A stretch of DNA of 16,389 bases from an uncultured Flavobacteriales bacterium. GTDB taxonomy: Bacteria > Bacteroidota > Bacteroidia > Palsa-965. Position 1 is the first letter of the stretch. Every line of letters starts with the position of its first letter. Position numbers and translations under genes: made by a program. Below, piece after piece: positions 1-9,037 of the stretch. The notes beneath the pieces were generated by a model, which saw nothing but the letters and a program-made list of their open reading frames with translations, was not told the origin of the DNA and did not search any database. The stretch spans positions 1 to 16,389 of the forward strand of contig CALJIF010000140.1 of assembly GCA_937974275.1 (NCBI GenBank), read 5' to 3'.

Positions 1-1995
1 TTGAGATGATTTAAACTTCTTGCCCTTCTCTCCTCCGAATTGATCAACAAATCCATCTGAAAATAAATACAACATATCACCGCGCGTTAGAGTGAATGTG
101 TGAGTAGCAAAAGGTACTACCATATCATATCGACCTACAGGTTGCTTGTCGCCTTTAAATTCAACGAATTCACCGGTTGATCGGATTACCCATAAAGGAT
201 TATTTGCTCCGCTCCACTTTACATTCACCTGATCGCTATGAGGTGTTTTTGAAATAGCTACCAAAGAAATATCCATACCATCTTTTACTTCCTCTTCGCT
301 TTTATCAAATTCTAACAAAATAATCTCTCGTGTTTTATCCAGTATTTTTCCGGGTTCAGTTAATCCGTGTTCGCGCACACTTCTGTTCAATCCATTATTA
401 CACACCACAGAAACCATTGCACCCGGAACACCGTGTCCTGTGCAGTCTGCAGCTGCGAAAAGAATTATCCCTTCGGCCTCTTCCAGCCAATAAAAATCTC
501 CCGCAACAATATCTTTCGGTTTGTACATGATAAAGCTATCCGGAATCAATTCCCTTACAGCTTTATCGGATGGAAGTACCGCGCGTTGAATTCTTTTAGC
601 GTAGGTGATACTGTCGAGAATTTCTCTATTCTTCTCTCCCAGTTCATGATGTGCGGTTTCTACTAAATTCTTTTGTTCTTCAATTACACGCTTTTGTCGC
701 TGTATATATCTATAACGATTGATGACAAAGCCCAAAAACACCAACACAATGAGGAGTCCTATTGTCCCGAAAACAATGATGAGACGTTGTTTCTTTTTCT
801 CCTGCTCCTGAATAGCAATTTCTTGTTGGTGTGATAAATCATCTAACGCTTTTTGTTTATCGTATTCGTAACGGGCATTTTGTCGGGCAGCAGCATTTTT
901 ATTAGCATCGTTATTCACACTATCCCGCAACTTAATAAACTCTTTATAGTATTGATATGACGTAGCCGTTTGTCCCATTTTTTCGTACACTTCACTCAAC
1001 AACTGCCCCGCATTCATTATTGTTTCTACATATTCCAATTCAACCGCTAAACGATAGGCTTCCTTACCGTAGAATAAAGCTGAATCGAGCTGATTACGAT
1101 TTAAAAACAACGTTCCTATACTCCTCATGGAATTAGCCATTCCGGCTTTGTTCTTTATTGTTCTTCGAATATGCAGTGCCTTCTTATAAATTGCCAAAGC
1201 GGAATCCGAACGATCAAGCTTTACAAATACGTATGCGATATTACTCAGCGCTAATGCTTCTCCCCTTGCATCACCGGAACCTTGCGCAACACTCAAACTT
1301 CGATTGTAATACACCAACGCCGTATCGAAATTTTGGTAATCTTCATAAACACTTCCTACGTTATTCAACGATTGAGCGATTCCTTTCTTATCGTTGATTT
1401 GTTCCCGCATCACCAAACTCTTTCGGTAATATTCCATTGCTTTAACCGTATCGCCCAAACTATGATAGGTCAAACCAAGATTGTTATACGAATTACCCAA
1501 TGCTTTTTTATCTCCTATCTCTTCCCGAATTGCTATACTTCGATGATAATAATCCAACGCCAGCGGAACATTACCCTTGCTGAAAGCTACTAATCCCAAA
1601 TTATTGTATGCTGTTGCAATTCCAATTTTATAATCAATTTTTTCATGAACTTTTAAAGCCAGCGTATAATACACCACACCGGAATCCATTTTATCGTTGG
1701 ATTTATAGATATAGCCGATATTATTTAACGCATGTCCCTGATGCTTCTGAAGTGTATAAGATACTGACGGTACATTCTTTTTTTTCAAGGCGCGTTCGCA
1801 ATCCTTACGAATACTATCCCAGTATGAAACACGAAGTATCATTTCCGATTCGCCCAGGTAAACTCTCGCACCAATACGTGTGGTATCCTGAAGCTTGGTA
1901 TTGTTTATGATACGCATGAGGCTATCACGCTCCGGCCCTGCTAAGAGCAAGTTACTCCAAAGCAAAAGAAACAGAGATACTATAGTATATCGCAT
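1..1995 (-). CDS. TPR-transmembrane-SpoIIE (PP2C-type) serine phosphatase, 3' end cut off by the window edge
   Basis: The minus frame is open from an ATG at 1995 to base 1, giving 665 codons without a stop; the end lies outside the window. Residues 1-20 form a signal peptide (MRYTIVSLFLLLWSNLLLAG). Seven TPR units run from about 81 to 360 at an exact 40-residue period. A charged, Q/E/K-rich probable coiled coil (361-403) leads to one membrane helix (about 404-426, IIVFGTIGLLIVLVFLGFVI) and a second short coil. The last part is a SpoIIE/PP2C-like phosphatase domain: GDFYW with D500, AADCTGHGVPGAM with D517, GMDISL, and YLFSDGF with D647, the usual metal-binding acidic positions. SITYAKRIQRAVLP (462-475) is the junction usually seen in Bacteroidota proteins of this class. 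By inference, periplasmic TPRs sense or bind something and the cytoplasmic domain dephosphorylates a Ser/Thr protein such as an anti-sigma antagonist; no partner gene is visible. Family call is secure, the signal is unknown. Confidence 0.93.
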   Translation of the reverse strand, partial: MRYTIVSLFLLLWSNLLLAGPERDSLMRIINNTKLQDTTRIGARVYLGESEMILRVSYWDSIRKDCERALKKKNVPSVSYTLQKHQGHALNNIGYIYKSNDKMDSGVVYYTLALKVHEKIDYKIGIATAYNNLGLVAFSKGNVPLALDYYHRSIAIREEIGDKKALGNSYNNLGLTYHSLGDTVKAMEYYRKSLVMREQINDKKGIAQSLNNVGSVYEDYQNFDTALVYYNRSLSVAQGSGDARGEALALSNIAYVFVKLDRSDSALAIYKKALHIRRTIKNKAGMANSMRSIGTLFLNRNQLDSALFYGKEAYRLAVELEYVETIMNAGQLLSEVYEKMGQTATSYQYYKEFIKLRDSVNNDANKNAAARQNARYEYDKQKALDDLSHQQEIAIQEQEKKKQRLIIVFGTIGLLIVLVFLGFVINRYRYIQRQKRVIEEQKNLVETAHHELGEKNREILDSITYAKRIQRAVLPSDKAVRELIPDSFIMYKPKDIVAGDFYWLEEAEGIILFAAADCTGHGVPGAMVSVVCNNGLNRSVREHGLTEPGKILDKTREIILLEFDKSEEEVKDGMDISLVAISKTPHSDQVNVKWSGANNPLWVIRSTGEFVEFKGDKQPVGRYDMVVPFATHTFTLTRGDMLYLFSDGFVDQFGGEKGKKFKSSQ
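916..1755 (-). repeat. Seven in-frame TPR-coding units, 120-bp period
   Basis: Within the sensor phosphatase, seven 40-codon units occupy residues 81-360 without any gap or insertion. Each has a (N/S)N(I/L/V)G-like start (residues 91, 131, 171, 211, 251, 291 and the degenerate 331) followed by a (S/T)AL.YY-like second helix. The first four units are most alike, and the last two have lost the NNLG signature. This is protein-level repetition; DNA identity between units is modest. Confidence 0.85.
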
Positions 1996-2097
1996 CACGA
2001 CTTTGAATTTCGGATTTAGTATAATGAAGTAAGATAAATACAAAAAATCTAATTTCTGCGTTATATCTTGCGGAACGTTTAACCCTATCAATACATT

Positions 2098-2766
2098 ATG
2101 AAAAAATTACAGCTGACACTCGCGATTGTGCTTGTATCTATTTTCGGTACAGCTTTTCACCATTCTAAAAATTATACGATTTCCGCAGATCAGGAAAGCG
2201 TAAAAATCGGCAAGCAGATATGGATGGCCCGTAATCTTGACGTAGTTACGTTTAGAAATGGAGATACCATTCCGGAAGCCAAAACACCGGAAGAATGGAA
2301 GAAAGCATTTGATGAAAGAAAACCGGCATGGTGTTATTTAAACAACGACCCTCAACACGGTAAGCAATACGGCAAATTGTACAACTGGTATGCAATAGAT
2401 GATAAACGCGGATTAGCGCCCGAGGGTTGGGCTATTCCTTCGCTTTACGATTTTACCGACATGGCTACATTTCTAAAAGAAAAATCAGCAGGAACAAAAC
2501 TAAAGCATTACACAGGATGGCTTCCCAATGACGGCAAAGATGGTAACGGTAATAACAAATCTAACTTTGGTGCTTTACCGGCCGGCTGGCGAAAAAACAC
2601 GGGAGATTTCGGCTTCGATGGTATTGCCACATATTATTGGACTACCAGTGCTCCGTCCATGAGTGCAGGATGGGCAGCGGCATTGTTCAATCACAGTCCA
2701 AAGTTGAACCAAATGGTATGCAACTTTGGTGTGGGTTGTTCTGTGCGTTGTATTAAGTCCAATTAA
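2098..2766 (+). CDS. Secreted FISUMP-domain (Fib_succ_major) protein
   Basis: A 222-residue protein with an N-terminal Sec signal (MKKLQLTLAIVLVSIFGTAF). The rest is one FISUMP domain (Fibrobacter succinogenes major paralogous domain): VKIGKQIWMARNLDV near residue 35, YGKLYNWYAIDDKRGLAPEGW at about 91-111, IPS..DF, a G..LK..GW segment, NKSNFGALPAGWR at about 153-165, YYWTTS, and a closing VRCIKS. These are the diagnostic blocks of the family in order. The family is found on exported Bacteroidota and Fibrobacterota proteins and its biochemical role is not established; a carbohydrate or surface role is often supposed. There is no lipobox cysteine and no T9SS tail. The gene stands alone: divergent from the sensor phosphatase (102 bp between starts) and convergent with rluD, with 14 bp between the stops. 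I see no convincing promoter box in front of it. Confidence 0.88.
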   Translation: MKKLQLTLAIVLVSIFGTAFHHSKNYTISADQESVKIGKQIWMARNLDVVTFRNGDTIPEAKTPEEWKKAFDERKPAWCYLNNDPQHGKQYGKLYNWYAIDDKRGLAPEGWAIPSLYDFTDMATFLKEKSAGTKLKHYTGWLPNDGKDGNGNNKSNFGALPAGWRKNTGDFGFDGIATYYWTTSAPSMSAGWAAALFNHSPKLNQMVCNFGVGCSVRCIKSN

Positions 2767-2780
2767 TTATTCAGGCACGA

Positions 2781-3830
2781 TCACTCTTCCGTTTCGTGCG
2801 GACGAGAAACCGCGTAATTCCTCCACTTCTCCAACAACGCTTGCATATCATCAGGCAACTCGCTGGTGAATTCCATCCATTGTCCTGTTGTCGGATGTTT
2901 GATGCCTAACGTTTTTGCATGTAACGCTTGTCTCGGACAAAGGTCAAAACAGTTATCAATAAACTGTTTGTACTTCGTAAAGCTTGTTCCTTTTACAATG
3001 CGATTACCGCCGTACGAGGAATCATTAAACAACGGATGCCCGATAGATTTCATGTGAATTCGGATCTGATGTGTGCGACCTGTTTCCAGCTTGCACTCAA
3101 TCAATGTCACATAACCAAAGCGTTCAATAACCTTCCAATGTGTAACCGCGTGCTTACCGTTATCTCCATCAGGAAATACATCCATCACTTTTCGATCGCG
3201 TAAACTTCTGCCAACGTTACACGTAATTGTTCCCTCGTCTTGTTCGAAATCGCCCCAAACCACAGCATAATAACGCCTGTCGTTAGTACGATCGTAAAAT
3301 TGCTTCGCGAGGTGAGCCAATGCAAATTCCGTTTTTGCTATCACCAGCAATCCTGAAGTGTCTTTATCTATTCTATGCACCAATCCCGGACGATCATCTC
3401 CATTTTTGTTCGGCAAATGTTCAAAGTGATACAACAAGCCATTGACAAGTGTTCCCGTGAAGTTGTTATATCCCGGATGCACCACCAATCCCGGAGGTTT
3501 ATTCACGATCAACAACGCATCATCCTCGTACGTAATGTTTAACGGAATCGGTTCTGCTATCAGTTCAAATACCTTAGGAGGATGCGGCAACAGAATCGCG
3601 ATAACATCCTTAGGTTTTACTTTATAGCTGGGTTTTACGGGCTTGTCGTTTACTACAATATTGCCGGCATCTGCAGCTGCCTGAATTTTGGTGCGTGAAA
3701 TACCCGACAATTTATACTGCAAATACTTGTCAATGCGCAATAAATCCTGACCGGGATCAACGGTAAAGCGATGATGTTCATAGAGTTCTTGCTCCGAATC
3801 TTTTTCAATCAAATCCGTTAAATCATCCAT
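2781..3830 (-). CDS. rluD: 23S rRNA pseudouridine synthase, RluA/RluD family
   Basis: A 349-residue protein. Residues 29-75 are an S4 RNA-binding domain (LRIDKYLQYKLSGISRTKIQ, then VNDKPVKPSYKVKPKD). The catalytic domain follows: a VNKPPGLVVHPG block at 109-120, the RluA-family motif HRIDKDTSGLLV with catalytic Asp155, and GRTHQIRIHM at 251-260. S4 plus this domain order fits RluD, which isomerises uridines in helix 69 of 23S rRNA in E. coli (positions 1911, 1915, 1917); the exact Bacteroidota target is inferred. There is an acidic 28-residue N-terminal leader before S4. The start lies 41 bp after the stop of the LRR gene on the same strand, so it may be read through from the secreted-protein operon, although the gene is functionally unrelated. 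It ends 14 bp from the FISUMP stop (convergent). Confidence 0.95.
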   Translation of the reverse strand: MDDLTDLIEKDSEQELYEHHRFTVDPGQDLLRIDKYLQYKLSGISRTKIQAAADAGNIVVNDKPVKPSYKVKPKDVIAILLPHPPKVFELIAEPIPLNITYEDDALLIVNKPPGLVVHPGYNNFTGTLVNGLLYHFEHLPNKNGDDRPGLVHRIDKDTSGLLVIAKTEFALAHLAKQFYDRTNDRRYYAVVWGDFEQDEGTITCNVGRSLRDRKVMDVFPDGDNGKHAVTHWKVIERFGYVTLIECKLETGRTHQIRIHMKSIGHPLFNDSSYGGNRIVKGTSFTKYKQFIDNCFDLCPRQALHAKTLGIKHPTTGQWMEFTSELPDDMQALLEKWRNYAVSRPHETEE

Positions 3831-3871
3831 GCCACGAAGGTAACTGTTTATTCAGCTGCGTGATGAAACCG

Positions 3872-4738
3872 TTAATACAAGATCCTGCACTGCGGCAATA
3901 ATGCCTGCAAACAACGTACATCATACGGATCCATCGGATTGCCTCGCAAATCCAACACCTGCAACTGCATCAGAAAACAAATATTGTGGTGCACTCGAGT
4001 AATGGAATTGTTGCGCAATGAAAGAATTTTCAAACTTTTCATTTGCCAAATTAATGATGGAACCGTGGCAATGTTATTACTGTCTAACCACAATTCTTCC
4101 AATACCCCATGTTGCAATATACCCTGAGGTATTGCTTTCCAACCCGATTTGTACACGACTAGTTTTTTCAATGCAGGAAAACTAAAAACCGAATCCCATC
4201 CGGTAATTAAGTGATTGCGGTACAATTTCAATTCTTGCAATTCTTTATGCGTACCCGACTCGTTCAATATCTGCATCGTGTCTTTGTTTCCGATAACACT
4301 TAAATGCAACAAGCGTGTCCATCCGTTAAATGATAATGGCAACGTGTCGAAATTAGTACCGGAGAATTCTGCAAATTTTAATTGTCCCCACAATGCTACC
4401 GAATCATTACAATGCGTTAAGGGAATATTTGCCGCACTGAAATACACCAAACCGCTCAAGTACAAAAACGGAGTCGGAACTTCCACCCAATCCTGATTGT
4501 TCAAACGCAACGCAGTAAGGTTATTGAGTTTATTCAACTTCTCTAATTGCTTGCGCTCTTTCAGAATATCTATAGCATTGAGCTCCATGCGATAAACCAC
4601 TTCCGGTTCTTTCAATGCAGCACGCAACTCTGTATAAACAGTTGAACCCGGAGGTGCAACACGTTCCCATGGTGTTGCTTGTTGCGCAAATAATGAAACA
4701 ACATTAACAATGAAAAATGCTGTCAATAAATTTCTCAT
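3872..4738 (-). CDS. Secreted leucine-rich-repeat protein
   Basis: A 288-residue protein with a Sec signal (MRNLLTAFFIVNVVSLFAQ, cleavage near residue 19). The mature part is mostly leucine-rich repeats of the LxxLxLxxNxI type. LTALRLNNQDW.EVP (74-88) opens the array. The clearest units are LEELWLDSNNIATVPSLI (213-230), LKILSLRNNSIT (236-247) and LQVLDLRGNPMD (259-270). A C-terminal cap ends CRILY. Middle units (about 95-200) are divergent but keep Leu spacing. The start overlaps the stop of the GH18 gene by ATGA, so translation is probably coupled. LRR proteins usually bind proteins or glycans; there is no catalytic domain. By inference this is a periplasmic or surface binding partner of the enzymes encoded upstream. 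It has no lipobox or T9SS tail. Confidence 0.85.
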   Translation of the reverse strand: MRNLLTAFFIVNVVSLFAQQATPWERVAPPGSTVYTELRAALKEPEVVYRMELNAIDILKERKQLEKLNKLNNLTALRLNNQDWVEVPTPFLYLSGLVYFSAANIPLTHCNDSVALWGQLKFAEFSGTNFDTLPLSFNGWTRLLHLSVIGNKDTMQILNESGTHKELQELKLYRNHLITGWDSVFSFPALKKLVVYKSGWKAIPQGILQHGVLEELWLDSNNIATVPSLIWQMKSLKILSLRNNSITRVHHNICFLMQLQVLDLRGNPMDPYDVRCLQALLPQCRILY

Positions 4739-7707
4739 CGTTTAATAATTTCATGTGTAGTTGTACCTTCTTCTGTTGTGATCATCACCCAATAAACACC
4801 CACTGCAAATGCGGAACAATCCAATGTTAATTGCGAAGTGGTATGTTGTTGTTCCAACACTATAGCTCCCGAAGCATTGTAGATGCGAACCCGCGATGAT
4901 GCTGCGCTACCATTTGGAAATACGATATGTAACTCGTTCGTTACAGGAATCGGATACAACAACAAACCACCATTAGTCTGATCATGTATTGAAGTGGATA
5001 ATTCCGTGAAGATACCATCCGAATACAAAGCCGCACTGCGCAAACCGGCTGCATTTACCGCACGATGTCCGGCATAATGCCATTGCAAAGGACTTAAACT
5101 TAATGCAGCATTTGCCGTTGTGTTCAATGCCGCATTTTGCCAACTAACCAGATCGGAATCACCAACGGCTGTTGCAAAACAGTATTCGTAATATTGCACA
5201 CCCGAATTCGGATCGGACGCTGCATTCCAAAATGCACTTAACTGATTCAAATTGGTTGTTGTATCCGCATCCACAACACTTTCATCCGTAGGAATTCCGG
5301 ATAATACCGGAGCAGTCCAATCTACGTTCACCAATACAGAATCTATGTCCGACAAATTATTCGCGCTGTCTTTATTTATGGTGCGAATTAATCCGGCCGC
5401 CAGCGCAGGTGAAGGATTCTGACTGCGCATATCGCACGTGCTGCAATTGCCCACTTGCACTGTAGTAGACTGATTGGTAAATCGTGAACGATAGACTCTG
5501 AAATTATCGATTTGCCAATTACAATTTCCGCTTCTGAAGGAAATGTATTTTCCGTTGACATAAGGTGTAGCATCTGTCCATTGACTTACAAATGCATCGT
5601 TGATGTACACCTGAATAACGCCTGAAATTCGATCATAAATTACTTTATAATCATACCACGTATTTACCATGAACGGAAATGAATCTTGTTGTTGCAAGGT
5701 GAACACATCATTCACCACTTTATAATATTGCAACGTGCCCTGATCAGCGCGAAACCAAACGAAATAAGAGTTTCCGCGATTGGGCAATGCACCGCTATCC
5801 GACGCGAAATGAAATCCGGCACGACGATTATTTCCGCTTCCACTGATTCTTCCTTGCCACTGATACAGATATCGATTCGATAAATTCTGACGCAACGGTG
5901 CATACAAATTCGTGTTACCGTTTACTTCATCGTTCTGCTCCAACTGTTGTTGTCCGTTAATGATCCATGTCCCTGCACCGTTACTCCATTGCGGATATAT
6001 TGCAGCGGAATCAAAATCATCATGAAAAAATCCTCGTTCCGTATTTGCTCGCCAATTGTTTCCGTTAAAATGTGCAACCTGATAAAAACCTTTTTCCACT
6101 CCGGAGGCATTATCCGTATCGGTAAACTGTGCTCCAAAATTTTGAGTTTGCCAATTGCCAGAAACTGCAACAGTAGCAATTGGATTAACATTATCCACCG
6201 CACAACTCCAGTTCGCCGTAAATCCGGGACGTGTTGTTGCATTATCCGATTTAAATCGCAATGTTATTGCACCTTGTGTTGTAGTTACAGTTCCCGGTGA
6301 ATTGGTTCCGGTATAAGCTCCAATCAAAGGCGCATTGATACTCCATCCATCATACAACCATAACGTGTCGTAATTCAATTCCACATCAAACTGCGTGAAC
6401 TGCAACGTTACGGCGTACGCATTATCGGGAGCAATCGTGTACGCGTAATTTTCCCGATCGTAATAATTTCTTCCCGGTCCGCCCATGTCCCAAACTGTAC
6501 CTGTACACGGAGTTGTGGCACAGGTGGTAAACTTATCATTAATCGCATTCCAATAATCGTTGTAACCGTCATCATAACCCAATGCCCAAATTCCGATGCC
6601 ACCCAGTCCGCGATAATTTACCAAATCGAATCGTGCGCGCATAGCGGTACCATCATCAATAAAACATTGTCGCCAGTTACCGGAAACCTGAAAGGTGTAA
6701 TTCGAAGAAAAACTATTCGGTTCCCATGTCGGATTGACATAATTGCCGGTTGAATTAGTACGCACAAACGAATAAGTTCTGCTCGAATTGAATGCTCCCG
6801 TTGTATTTGAAGGAATAGCATTACTCACCGTTTCCCACTCACGACCGTAATACGGCAAACCCATTAACAATTTATTCGACGGCATCCCTTGCGCTAAGTA
6901 AAAAGTAGTCGAACGCGACAAGGAATAATTATAACTCGTTTGAAACGTGTACAACGGATCTGTAGGACCTGCTGTTGTACTGCCCGACCAATAATAATCA
7001 TAACCCATGATGATAAAATAATCTACATAAGGTGTTAATGCCGGAATATCAAATACATTGCTCCAGTCTACCGCATACAAAGCCACGCTTACTTCCGATC
7101 CGGGAATTGCTGCATGCAACTGATTGCAGAAGTTGATCATGAAGTTGGTAAATGGAATTCGATCAGCTGCGCCCATGCCTTCAAAGTCAATATTCACGCC
7201 TTTTCCACCACGACTTTGCAATAAACTGATCATGTTATTCGTGAACGTAGTTTGAGCCGCAGGTGTATTCCAAAATGTAGCATGACTCCCAAACAACGAA
7301 GCACAGATATGTACATTCACACCGTTATTAATGGCGGCAGTTACTGCACCACTGGTGGACCATGCAAAACTAGTATTGGTATTGTTGCCGGTATTCGGAC
7401 TTACCGCATAATCGAAATAACATAAATCGGTCAACAAATCCCATTGATAATTATTGTACACAGTGCCCATCCAATAAGGATGCCAGCCGTACACACGTTT
7501 CGTCAAATTGCAATTCGCCCCTCGTGTTGAATTCGCTTGTTGCGGAAAAGCTTCCCCATGTTGATGACGAATTGTATCCCAACCGGCTTCGGTAGCGGGA
7601 GTATAATTTGCATAACGAAGTTTGTCTTCTTGTATCACCGACAACGATTGCGCAAAACACACTCGTGCGCTGATAATCATTAAAAATACTGTTACTAATA
7701 TTCTCAT
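4735..7707 (-). CDS. Secreted multidomain GH18 glycosidase with CUB, lectin-like and T9SS sorting domains
   Basis: A 990-residue protein. I chose ATG 7707 because it starts a clean signal peptide (MRILVTVFLMIISARVCFAQ) and leaves 1 bp after the amidase stop; an in-frame ATG at 7767 would add 20 residues before it and overlap the amidase. Residues about 70-395 are a GH18 barrel: RVYGWHPYW, GVNIDFEG (170-177, catalytic acid E176), MGYDYYW (234-240), GLPYYGREW (283-291) and GIWALGYDDG. These blocks resemble the YaaH/SleL-like GH18 branch, which acts on peptidoglycan, as much as classical chitinases. A CUB domain follows (about 401-502, paired Cys), then a concanavalin-A/laminin-G-like domain (about 559-742), a fibronectin-III-like segment (about 793-902) and a T9SS type A tail (about 913-990, LYPIPVTNELHI...GVYWVMI...KR). 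By inference it is exported through the outer membrane by T9SS and cleaves a GlcNAc-containing polymer. The first two Asp of DxxDxDxE are Lys169 and Asn172. The stop is coupled by ATGA to the LRR gene. Confidence 0.92.
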   Translation of the reverse strand: MRILVTVFLMIISARVCFAQSLSVIQEDKLRYANYTPATEAGWDTIRHQHGEAFPQQANSTRGANCNLTKRVYGWHPYWMGTVYNNYQWDLLTDLCYFDYAVSPNTGNNTNTSFAWSTSGAVTAAINNGVNVHICASLFGSHATFWNTPAAQTTFTNNMISLLQSRGGKGVNIDFEGMGAADRIPFTNFMINFCNQLHAAIPGSEVSVALYAVDWSNVFDIPALTPYVDYFIIMGYDYYWSGSTTAGPTDPLYTFQTSYNYSLSRSTTFYLAQGMPSNKLLMGLPYYGREWETVSNAIPSNTTGAFNSSRTYSFVRTNSTGNYVNPTWEPNSFSSNYTFQVSGNWRQCFIDDGTAMRARFDLVNYRGLGGIGIWALGYDDGYNDYWNAINDKFTTCATTPCTGTVWDMGGPGRNYYDRENYAYTIAPDNAYAVTLQFTQFDVELNYDTLWLYDGWSINAPLIGAYTGTNSPGTVTTTQGAITLRFKSDNATTRPGFTANWSCAVDNVNPIATVAVSGNWQTQNFGAQFTDTDNASGVEKGFYQVAHFNGNNWRANTERGFFHDDFDSAAIYPQWSNGAGTWIINGQQQLEQNDEVNGNTNLYAPLRQNLSNRYLYQWQGRISGSGNNRRAGFHFASDSGALPNRGNSYFVWFRADQGTLQYYKVVNDVFTLQQQDSFPFMVNTWYDYKVIYDRISGVIQVYINDAFVSQWTDATPYVNGKYISFRSGNCNWQIDNFRVYRSRFTNQSTTVQVGNCSTCDMRSQNPSPALAAGLIRTINKDSANNLSDIDSVLVNVDWTAPVLSGIPTDESVVDADTTTNLNQLSAFWNAASDPNSGVQYYEYCFATAVGDSDLVSWQNAALNTTANAALSLSPLQWHYAGHRAVNAAGLRSAALYSDGIFTELSTSIHDQTNGGLLLYPIPVTNELHIVFPNGSAASSRVRIYNASGAIVLEQQHTTSQLTLDCSAFAVGVYWVMITTEEGTTTHEIIKR

Positions 7708-7708
7708 A

Positions 7709-9037
7709 TCAATTCGGATGATAATGTAATGCCCATTCCACAATACCCGCGTAATACGCTGCAGCAATAGTTTTCACACGTTCCGAAGGTTCTTCCACGG
7801 AAGCATACTGTAACGCATTAAATTCCACGAGATGATCCATATACAACGTTTCACCATACACCAACGGAGCAGTTACCAGACGCGTTAAACCCAGATTACG
7901 ACAATACACACCGGGCGTGTACATCACACAACTTTTTTCCAAATACGCAGCATTCGATTTTTGCGCTGCGGGAACAGCTGTTTTATCCACTACCGATTTC
8001 AATACCCAATTCGACGCTTTTCCCGAAGCATCCATCTGCCCCGAAAACAACAAACGCATAAAATGAAAACGACTTTCGGGTGTGCTCAACTCTGCTGCAG
8101 TAAAGGCTCCCGGAATAAAACACATGTTGTAATTCGCCGATGATAACACTTTCCAATCCGTGTTTTTTTCATTAACGTTATAATGAATAATCACAGCCAG
8201 ATCAGCATGAAATGCATTGATGATCTCGGCCCTGCGCCGCATTTCGATTTCACGAAACACGTGCCAGAAAATAAATTTGTTACTCTGCTCTTTACCTGAT
8301 TTTAATTTTTTCAAATTCACATTCGCAGGGTCTAACACCAACAACGAGTCGAGCGAACGCTTATAATGCAATTGTTTCCATTCTTCAAACGAATATCCGA
8401 ATGCAGTTAAACCGGCGCCCTGACGCGTCAGCAACACTTGTGCACCCGCGCTTTCCAATTGCGCTTTCAGCAATACCGCAGTTTGCCACGTTAATATTCC
8501 TTCCACCAAAAATCGTTCTACACTATCACTACCGTTCCATTCTTTTATTTTCAAAAACTTTTGTTCAATCTGCCCCATCGTGGTATCGCCTGCAATATGA
8601 CCGGGATCCAAGGCAATTCGCAACCCGTTCAACGGTAATTTAGCTTGCGGACTAAACTCCGAACTCACCGGAGCCGGAATATAAAAGCGCTTTTGTACTT
8701 CAGGCGAAAACGGCCCTCCACCTTTTTGTTGCATGATCTGCATCGCTTCGCCGGTGGAAGTACTTGCCAACATATGCTGAAACGTAGGTAACTCTTGCCA
8801 CGTTATTCTGTATTCCGCACGTTGCGCAGTTTTATCTTCAGGCGATGCATACATCGTGAAGCCGAACAAATCGATAGTGTACAAACGTGCACACGAACCA
8901 TCTTTGTCCAGCCACTCTTTTGCTTTTTGAGTGTAGCTTTTTTGCAAACTATCTGCACCTACAATGGGCAATTGCGCCCGCAACAACGAGCACATCATCA
9001 ACAGCAACGTAATAACTGCGTGTACTTTCAACTTCAT
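7709..9037 (-). CDS. Exported zinc N-acetylmuramoyl-L-alanine amidase (Amidase_3 family)
   Basis: A 442-residue protein with a Sec signal (MKLKVHAVITLLLMMCSLLRAQ). Residues 1-135 hold a poorly recognised N-terminal region. The amidase domain begins at LNGLRIALDPGH (136-147). Visible zinc ligands are His147 in DPGH, Glu179 in FLVEGIL, and His285 in AVIIHYN; the likely catalytic Glu is E396 in PLVYGETLYMDH, matching the vLvE-GF block of the family. LTWQTAVLLKAQLESAGAQVLLTR is the typical helix-strand after the Glu ligand. The enzyme family cuts the amide bond between N-acetylmuramic acid and L-Ala of the stem peptide in the periplasm. There is a long insertion (about 206-275 and 300-380), making it larger than AmiC-like enzymes; no SPOR or LysM domain is seen. 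The start overlaps the preceding gene stop by ATGA, and its own stop is 1 bp from the GH18 start. Confidence 0.9.
   Translation of the reverse strand: MKLKVHAVITLLLMMCSLLRAQLPIVGADSLQKSYTQKAKEWLDKDGSCARLYTIDLFGFTMYASPEDKTAQRAEYRITWQELPTFQHMLASTSTGEAMQIMQQKGGGPFSPEVQKRFYIPAPVSSEFSPQAKLPLNGLRIALDPGHIAGDTTMGQIEQKFLKIKEWNGSDSVERFLVEGILTWQTAVLLKAQLESAGAQVLLTRQGAGLTAFGYSFEEWKQLHYKRSLDSLLVLDPANVNLKKLKSGKEQSNKFIFWHVFREIEMRRRAEIINAFHADLAVIIHYNVNEKNTDWKVLSSANYNMCFIPGAFTAAELSTPESRFHFMRLLFSGQMDASGKASNWVLKSVVDKTAVPAAQKSNAAYLEKSCVMYTPGVYCRNLGLTRLVTAPLVYGETLYMDHLVEFNALQYASVEEPSERVKTIAAAYYAGIVEWALHYHPN

Noticed and set aside
330..1910. Several plus-strand frames over the left end
   Set aside because: All lie opposite the continuous TPR/phosphatase frame, which explains every base from 1 to 1995.
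5947..6300. 117-codon plus-strand frame inside the GH18 gene
   Set aside because: Fully antisense to a well supported multidomain protein and without recognisable domains or signal peptide.
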